A DNA stretch of 64,000 nucleotides from Omphiscola glabra (Eukaryota > Mollusca > Gastropoda > Lymnaeidae), in contig OZ024795.1 in NCBI GenBank assembly GCA_964017045.1, forward strand, positions 49,834,850 to 49,898,849. The letters run 5' to 3'. Both the position numbers and the translations under genes were made by a program. Every line of letters starts with the position of its first letter. Positions within the stretch are counted from its first letter, which is position 1. Below are positions 57,051-64,000 of this stretch, piece by piece. Below the pieces are notes generated by a model. That model was not told the origin of the DNA. It searched no databases and worked only from the letters and a program-made list of their open reading frames with translations.

Positions 57051-57540
57051 GTTGATATGTCAGCATGACCACAGTGGGTGGATTGGTATGTGCAGTCAAG
57101 CGATGTCAGCATGACCACACTGGATGGATTTGTTTGTGCAGACAAGCGATGTCAACATAACAACAATGGATGGATTGATGTGTGAGGTCCAGCGGTTGTT
57201 GATATGTCAGCATGTTAGAAGTGGAAGGATAAGTTGGTACACTAGCATATTGGTAGTGGAAGTATATGTTGGTACACCCGCATGTTAGCAGTGGAAGGGT
57301 ATGTTGGTACACCAGCATGTTAGCAGTGGAAGGATATGTTGATACAATCTAAGATACTGGAAATCTCTTGTTGGTACAAAAATACAGATCAGAATATGTT
57401 TGTTGGGAATGTTTGTACAAAAATGTAGATCAGAATATGTTAGTTGGGAATGTTTGTACAAACATGGAGATCAGAATATGTTTGTTGGGAATGTTTGTAC
57501 AAACATGGAGATCAGAATATGTTTGTTGGGATTGTATGTG
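57051..57540. repeat. Three short adjacent arrays
   Basis: 57055-57190: diverged ~60-bp repeats around GATGTCAGCATGACCACA. 57190-57345: about 4 copies of a 35-bp unit with GCATGTTAGCAGTGGAAGG. 57380-57540: about 4 copies of a 41-bp unit with GATCAGAATATGTTTGTTGG. TTGGTACA links the last two. Confidence 0.88.
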
Positions 57541-57874
57541 GACATGAAAGTGTTCATGAACGTGTGCTTGTTACTATATATCTATTTTGTTGTCTGTTTG
57601 CCTTTTGGTTTAATTGAAACAACACAGGGTCAAAGATGATGGAAGCATAGATGTAACACTTAATCGCTTGTGCTAAAGGACTTTGAGACAGTGCAGCTGA
57701 ATGCTAACATTAAAACAACATTTTACTTGTGTTAATGTCACATCAAATGTTAAAAAGTTTCTTTAAGAAAAATCAAATCTTGTGTAACAAGCCGATTGTA
57801 ATAACAGCTTTTCTCAGTTTGAGCCTGATTAGAAAATTATACGGTTGATAGTGTGGTGTATTTCACAAGGGCTC
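57541..57874. other. Single-copy spacer
   Basis: AT-rich. No gene or element recognised. Confidence 0.45.
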
Positions 57875-58050
57875 ACTATTGTTAGGATGTTCACCAAACT
57901 ATTGTTAGGATGTTCACCAAACTATTGTTAGGATGATCACCAAACTATTGTTAGGATGTTCACCAAACTATTGTTAGGATGTTCACCAAACTATTGTTAG
58001 GATGTTCACCAAACTATTGTTAGGATTTCCACCAAATTATTGTTAGGATG
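57875..58050. repeat. Minisatellite, 23-bp unit
   Basis: About 7.5 copies of ACCAAACTATTGTTAGGATG plus TTC. Confidence 0.93.
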
Positions 58051-58762
58051 TTTGAGTTTTAGAATCAGAATAATGATCTGGCGAAATAAAAATGAGAGTC
58101 GCCACTTGTGTAGACTGCCAATAAAAAGGTCAATTATTAATATATTACAGTGGTCTCAAACTGACAAATACGTTTTGTCATTTAGCATATGAAATGCCAA
58201 ATCCGATGACGGAGAATCAGATCTCTTGCTTATTAAAACTAGATATTACATTAGGTTACCATGATTAAATAGTTATATGGACGAAGCAATCCTGCCTGAT
58301 ACTGGAACGGATCATTTGACATTCACATAGTATAGGAGAAATACCACATCATATGTCAAATATTTGGGAGTAACAGTTTGATATATAAAACGTTCATCTC
58401 CTGGGAATATCATGGGGGGGGGGGGGGAGGCGCTGGGCGTTTCCTCAATCCAACATTCGATTCGACGCTGATACAAACCATTGTAACCAATATGCTCTAC
58501 AGCAAAATTCAGTCAATCCTTGTATATGAATATGAGTGGTTCTTCCTCTTCTTGTTACTCTCGTGGTCTCTCCTCTCCAAGGAGTGTGACCATTAGACTT
58601 TAACTCTAGTTAATAATGTAACAGTTTCGCCCGTCTGGCCTTTCAGTATACAAGTTCTATTAATGTTTGCCACTGAATACGTTCAGAAATTACTGCTGCA
58701 TAAATTGTTCCTTATGTGTCTATAGTAAATGAATGCGTAGTAGAATTATAGCTGCTTTGTTT
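58051..58762. other. Single-copy spacer with poly(G)
   Basis: G run at ~58414-58427. No gene recognised. Confidence 0.5.
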
Positions 58763-59150
58763 AGCTTATCCTCTCACCCTGACCCAAAGTTTAGCTTATA
58801 ATCTCACCCTGACCCAAAGTTTAGCTTATCTCTCACCCTGACCCAAAGTTTAGCTTATCCTCTCACCCTGACCCAAAGTTTAGCTTATCATCTCACCCTG
58901 ACCCAAAGTTTAGCTTATCATCTCACCCTGACCCAAAGTTTAGCTTATCATCTCACCCTGACCCAAAGTTTAGCATATCATCTCACCCTGACCCAAAGTT
59001 TAGCTTATCATCTCACCCTGACCCAAAGTTTAGCTCATCATCTCACCCTGACCCAAAGTTTAGCTTATCATTTCACCCTGACCCAAAGTTTAGCTCATCA
59101 TCTCACCCTGACCCAAAGTTTAGCTTATCATCTCACCCTGACCCAAAGTT
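58763..59150. repeat. Minisatellite, 30-bp unit
   Basis: About 13 copies built on AAAGTTTAGCTTATCATCTC and ACCCTGACCC. It is directly adjacent to a second, unrelated 30-bp array. Confidence 0.96.
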
Positions 59151-59612
59151 TCGCCTTACAAGACAGTATAGATCCCGGAGTCCTGTTACAAGACAATTTA
59201 GATCCTAGAGTTATGTCACAAGACAATTTAGATCCTAGAGTTATGTCACAAGACAATATAGATCCTAGAGTTATGTCACAAGACAATATAGATCCTAGAG
59301 TTATGTCACAAGACAATATAGATCCTAGAGTTATGTCACAAGACAATATAGATCCTAGAGTTATGTCACAAGACAATATAGATCCAAGAGTTCTGCCACA
59401 AGAAAATATAGATCCAAGAGTTCTGTTACAAGAAAATTTAGATACTAGAGTTCTGCCACAAGAGAATATAGATCCAAGAGTTCTGTTACAAGAAAATGTA
59501 GATCCTAGAGTTCTGTCACAAGACAATATAGATCCAAGAGTTCTGCCACAATACAATATAGACCTAAGAATTATGTTAAAAGACAGAATAGATCCAAGAG
59601 TTCTGTGGTTTA
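59151..59612. repeat. Second minisatellite, 30-bp unit
   Basis: About 15 copies built on TTATGTCACAAGACAATATA and GATCCTAGAG. The right half is diverged (CCAAGAGTTCTG). Frames on both strands are open because the unit is 10 codons (MSQDNIDPRV on plus). Confidence 0.96.
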
Positions 59613-59719
59613 AGGAAAAGTGCGAGAGCTGTGTGTGAGCACTATCTTCGCCAGTACAAGGCAGCAGACGACAGGGGTGTAGCCATGAATCCTAGACACA
59701 AACCAATTAACATGTTTGC

Positions 59720-60450
59720 CAAATGGATTCCACCTTTGAATCCAATTAATTGCCCGACAGATGTACCCCACCTTTGAATCCAAATAATTGCCCGACAGAT
59801 CTACTCCACCTTTGAATCCAATTAGTTTCCCGACAGATCTACTCCACCTTTGAATCCAAATAATTGCCCGACAGATTTACTTCACCTTTGAATCCAATTA
59901 ATTGCCGGACAGATCTACCCCACCTTTGAATCCAATTAATTGCCCGACAGATCTACCCCACCTTTGAATCCAATTAATTGCCCGACAGATCTACTCCACC
60001 TTTGAATCCAAATAATTGCCCGACAGATCTACTCCACCCTTGAATCCAATTCATTACCCGACAGATCTACTCCACCCTTGAATCCAATTCATTGCCCGAC
60101 AGATCTACTCCACCCTTGACTCCAATTCATTACCCGACAGATCTACTCCACCCTTGAATCCAATTCATTGCCCGACAGATCTACTTCACACTTGAATCCA
60201 ATTCATTGCCCGACAGATCTACTCCACCCTTGAATCCAATTCATTACCCGACAGATCTACTCCACCCTTGAATCCAATTCATTGCCCGACAGATCTACTC
60301 CACCCTTGAATCCAATTCATTACCCGAAAGATCTACTCCACCCTTGAATCCAATTCATTACCCGACAGATCTACTCCACCCTTGAATCCAATTCATTACC
60401 CGACAGATCTACTCCACCCTTGAATCCAATTCATTGCCCGGCAGATCTGG
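59720..60450. repeat. Minisatellite, 38-bp unit
   Basis: About 19 copies built on CCACCCTTGAATCCAATTCA and TTGCCCGACAGATCTACT. Left units have CCTTTGAATCC and AATTAATTG or AAATAATTG. Confidence 0.96.
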
Positions 60451-60725
60451 CATTCATTAAATCTGATTTAGAGCATACCTTTTAAGTTATAACGAACGTT
60501 GCATTTCTTATTTGCTTTCATTGGCGCCGTCATTAGAGCTTGAAGTTATTGCGTCTTCTTAATTTACATGAACGTTTTTTTCAAGACGATGACACGAAAT
60601 CATTAGCAGTCAATACACTCGGTGTCCAGTCCTCTGGAAAATAAGGAAGTGGTTCAGCTACTCAAGCACACGTTCTCTTTGCAACCAGGTCAGCAATGGT
60701 CAAGACAAAGCTGCTGAAGGTGTTT

Positions 60726-60915
60726 CCCTCAATTCAATACCAAGATGCTGAAGGTAAGTGATTCTATCAAGTCAATACCAAGATGCTGAAGGTAAGTGAT
60801 TCCATCAAGTCAATACTAAGATGCTGAAGGTAAGTGCTTCCATCAATTCAATACCAAGATGCTGAAGGTGTTTCCATCAAGTCAATACCAAGATGCTGAA
60901 GGTAAGTGCTTCCAC
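60726..60915. repeat. 38-bp repeat with splice-donor-like motif
   Basis: About 5 copies built on TCAATACCAAGATGCTGAAG. Most carry GAAGGTAAGTG, a near-consensus 5' splice site. One copy lacks the GTAAGTG part. Confidence 0.9.
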
Positions 60916-61014
60916 CAAGAGAGGAATAACGGACATAACGCGTGCATATCAAATTATATATCAAACATAAATTAATATTCGATGACACAATTCTCGTGTG
61001 TTATTACCTGACAA

Positions 61015-61637
61015 TAAAGATGTTACCTGGCACGTAGGTTGTTACCTGGCATGTAGGTTGCTACCTGATACGTAGGTTGTTACCTGGCACGTGGGTTGTT
61101 AGTTACCTGGCATGTAGGTTGTTGCCTGGCACGTGGGTTGTTGCCTGGCACGTAGGTTGTTGCCTGGCACGTAGGTTGTTGCCTGGCACGTAGGTTGTTA
61201 CCTGGCACGTAGGTTGTTACCTGGCACGTAGGTTGTTACCTGGCACGTAGGTTGTTACCTGGCACGTAGGTTGTTACCTGGCACGTAGGTTGTTACCTGG
61301 CACGTAGGTTGTTACCTGGCACGTAGGTTGTTACCTGGCACGTAGGTTGTTACCTGGCACGTAGGTTGTTACCTGGCACGTAGGTTGTTACCTGGCACGT
61401 AGGTTGTTACCTGGCACGTAGGTTGTTACCTGGCACGTAGGTTGTTACCTGGCACGTAGGTTGTTACCTGGCACGTAGGTTGTTACCTGGCATGTAGGTT
61501 GTTACCATTCACGTAGGTTATTACCTGGCACGTAGGTTGTTACCTGGCACGTAGGTTGTTACGTGGCATGTAGGTTGTTACCTGGCACGTATGTTGTTAC
61601 CTGACACGTAGGTTGTTACCTAGCATGTAGATTGCTA
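61015..61637. repeat. 19-bp minisatellite, left part
   Basis: About 33 copies of GTTACCTGGCACGTAGGTT, mostly identical in the centre and diverged at both edges. It is split by the LTR at 61643-62860 and resumes at 62861-63155. Confidence 0.97.
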
Positions 61638-61642
61638 CCTGG

Positions 61643-62860
61643 TGTGGTGATCTGCCTTATAATTTAGTATTAAGGAGTATCTCTCGTACGAGATCTCCTA
61701 TTAGCTCTTTGTCTAGGGATTCTTTACTCTAGCCAAATCACCTCACAGACATAATAAACTAACTATGTACATAAAGTATAGACTGAAACGAACTACTTGT
61801 TAAACGAGAAATAAATACAAGGATTTATTAATTATTATTATTTACAAAAGACGTCATATAATTAGACGAGATATTCCAATGTACTTCAATGGAATATCTC
61901 AATGGATAACACACTAATGTTATCATCATTATAAATTCTCAAGATACTATGTTCATTCTTTGGGGACTTAACGTTTATATTTTTCCACGATGATCTCGGT
62001 GGATCACAAGCGTAGAGTAGTGAAGGCAGAGTTCCCGGTCGTAAGTTCCGTGGGATCTCGGCGATGGTGAAGATGACTCTCCAGCGACGAATCGTGGTAG
62101 AAAGAGTCCCTGGATCTCGAAGTCCTAGTAGCCGTCAGGTAGTTTGGTGTAGGATGTAAATCAATCCCCTAGTTCCAGCTTCAAAGTCAATCGGTCCAGT
62201 GATAGAAACCAGGTAGTACTCCAGGTAGCAGTCGCAGTTAATGATCACGCTAATGTAGTCCTAAGTCTAGGTACTGCCAGCGTCCACTGTTAAGTGATCA
62301 TATCTTAAAAGACATATACTTGCTAATAGCCTGGGTTGCAGTTATGTATCACGCTAGTGAAGGTCTAAGTCTAGTACCTTCCAGCGTCCACAGTGAAGTA
62401 ATAAGATCATAAAAGACAGATTCTTGCTTGTTCTGGCTATTTATTCGAGTTGGGTGATGATTCAATTGGATGATTTAAATGTTGTATGCTTTCCCCATCC
62501 AATGATAATCATTGCTGATATTGCGGGCTTGACCTTCTACCCTCAAAGTTTATCGGTGTGAGGTACAAAATCCATTATCACGCTTTTGCGTGAGCTATTT
62601 GGTTTAAGAATGCAATAACAACAAGGGACGTTACTCCGCTTTGCTGTCTCCAGGGCAATACCGAGGGGGGGGGGGATAAGGTATTATTTTCTCAAGGTTC
62701 ATCAATGATAGGAGTTGAACACAAAATTCACGCTTTTGGGGTGAGTGGTCTATAGTACTGTGGGGCATAACAAGTGGGAGGAATGGTATATCTTACAAGG
62801 GTTTTCGGGGGCGGATTTATTAGTGAAGAATTTTCTAAAGTCCAGCCTCGGATCATCACA
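61643..62860 (-). mobile_element. Solo LTR, family C, 1218 bp, perfect TSD
   Basis: The ends are TGTGGTGATC and GATCATCACA (TG...CA with a ~9-base imperfect inverted repeat). A perfect 5-bp TSD, CCTGG, lies at 61638-61642 and 62861-62865. Joining the flanks restores the 19-bp minisatellite. Minus orientation is likelier: in that sense a TATA-like AATAAATAGCC (~62441) precedes an AATAAA signal (~61824). A ~105-bp tandem duplication (GCGTGATN and CAGCGTCCAC blocks, ~62229-62335 and ~62336-62440) and a G run (~62665-62674) lie inside. No internal coding region remains. Confidence 0.9.
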
Positions 62861-63155
62861 CCTGGCACTTAGGTTGTTACCTGGTACGTAGGTTGTTACC
62901 TGGCACGTAGGTTGTTACCTGGCACGTAGGTTGTTACCTGGCACGTAGGTTGTTACCTGGCACGTAGGTTGTTACCTGGCACGTAGGTTGTTACCTGGCA
63001 CGTAGGTTGTTACCTGGCACGTAGGTTGTTACCTGGCATGTAGGTTGTTACCTGGCACGTAGGTTGCTACCTGGCACGTAGGTTGTTACCTGTCACGTAG
63101 GTTGTTACCTGGCATGTAGGTTGTTACCTGGCATGTAGATTGCTACCTGGCACGG
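62861..63155. repeat. 19-bp minisatellite, right part
   Basis: About 15 copies of GTTACCTGGCACGTAGGTT continuing the array at 61015-61637. The last copies are diverged. Confidence 0.97.
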
Positions 63156-63800
63156 TTCGTTGTTTTTCTCCTTTGTTGCACTGTAAAGAAATCCAGTTGA
63201 CCCCCCACGAAGTATATTTGAGAACTCCTGACAAGGCAAGCTACAAAGTAAGACTAAACACTAACTGTAGTCTGTAAGATGGGGACATCGGCTTGAACTT
63301 CTAAGCTCTTATTATAATATCGTCGCAATCAGTTGTGAAACGTAAGCTATGTTTTAAAATGTTATCTATTTTTATATGAATATCTGTTAACAATATCTTT
63401 TAAGGGAAAAAAACTTTAACAACAAACTTTCAAAAATGTTGAAGATGAACTGTGGGGACAAAATTTTCCACCCACGGTTGCACTGTTAATATATTCCCTT
63501 TAAGCGGAAGTGACGCATCAATCGTTTGTTTTTGCTTTCGAATTAACATTTGTAAACATATATTTAAAAGATGTGAAGGCGAGAGTCTACCAAGCCTTTC
63601 AATAGGTATCATTGTGTAAATGCATTGATAAAAATAATATAACCTTTATTTTAACATCGTCCATGAGAAGTGAGTTGGGATGAAAGAGTTTTGAACACAC
63701 ACAAAAACACCCCAAAAAAATGCTCACAAAATTTTGTGTTTTAATTTCTAGAATTGATGATCTGAAACTAACACACGTCCATATAACAGTGCAGCGACAT
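63156..63800. other. Single-copy spacer
   Basis: AT-rich. No gene or element recognised. Confidence 0.5.
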
Positions 63801-64000
63801 CATGTTCTGGATGATGCTGTGACAATACATCTCATGTCTGAATGATGATGTGACGATACATCCCATGTCCGGATGATGATGTGACGACACATCCCATGTC
63901 TGAATGATAATGTGACGACACATCCCATGTCTGAATGATAATGTGACGACACATCCCATGTCTGAATGATGATGTGACGACACATCCCATGTCTGGATGA
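63801..64000. repeat. 31-bp minisatellite, cut by window end
   Basis: About 6 copies built on CCCATGTCTGAATGATGATG and TGACGACACAT, running to the window edge. Confidence 0.94.

Noticed and set aside
57875..58050. Telomere-like repeat because of GTTAGGATG
   Set aside because: The unit is 23 bp with a unique remainder. No TTAGGG runs occur anywhere in the window.

Overview
The window is non-coding, repeat-dominated eukaryotic DNA. I found no convincing intact protein-coding gene, rRNA, tRNA or CRISPR array. By hand tally about half of the 64 kb lies in some 55 separate minisatellite arrays with unit lengths from 10 to 59 bp. Nearly every array has its own unrelated consensus. Between them sit short AT-rich single-copy stretches, poly(C)/poly(G) runs and transposable-element (TE) remnants. 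The TE types (hAT miniature elements including a SPIN-like one, LINE reverse-transcriptase C-termini, solo LTRs) point to an animal. The SPIN-like element and the LINE tail fit a lophotrochozoan, perhaps a heterobranch snail, but that assignment is inference from memory.

Layout. 0-10 kb: arrays of 31/35, 24, 45, 55, 28, 13, 50, 32 and 22 bp. 10.2 kb: a 205-bp hAT-type MITE. 10.5-15.2 kb: a degenerate 4-bp repeat, a 2.7-kb array of 24 bp and a 52-bp array. 15.5-16.0 kb: an LTR-like repeat (family X, copy 1). 16.5-20.9 kb: 58- and 59-bp arrays, then a 2.3-kb complex of four arrays sharing the core TTAGCACC. 21.2 kb: a 5'-truncated LINE tail with a perfect target-site duplication (TSD). 22.3-25.2 kb: 24-, 43- and 38-bp arrays, with a LINE fragment in the last. 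25.9-31.5 kb: 39-, 48-, 20-, 30-, 19- and 28-bp arrays. The 48-bp array is interrupted by family X copy 2, which itself carries a hAT MITE with a perfect 8-bp TSD. 32.9-38.4 kb: a decayed LINE split by a 1.47-kb hAT-like element, a solo LTR with a perfect 5-bp TSD inside a 36-bp array, and one 24-bp minisatellite family present in both orientations. 38.4-51.8 kb: pyrimidine-rich arrays, a second LINE tail, more arrays, and a hAT element with a foldback element nested in it. 52.2-53.5 kb: a second LTR of the solo-LTR family, inverted. 55.2 kb: a SPIN-like hAT MITE. 55.5-64 kb: further arrays, one of 19 bp split by a third LTR with a perfect 5-bp TSD.

No set of genes works together here. The biology visible is genome dynamics: minisatellites seeded and expanded locally, TEs inserting into them, and LTR pairs recombining to solo LTRs. 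Long open frames inside arrays follow from unit lengths divisible by three, or from stop-free units, and are not annotated as genes. All unit lengths, copy counts and matches were read by eye and are approximate.
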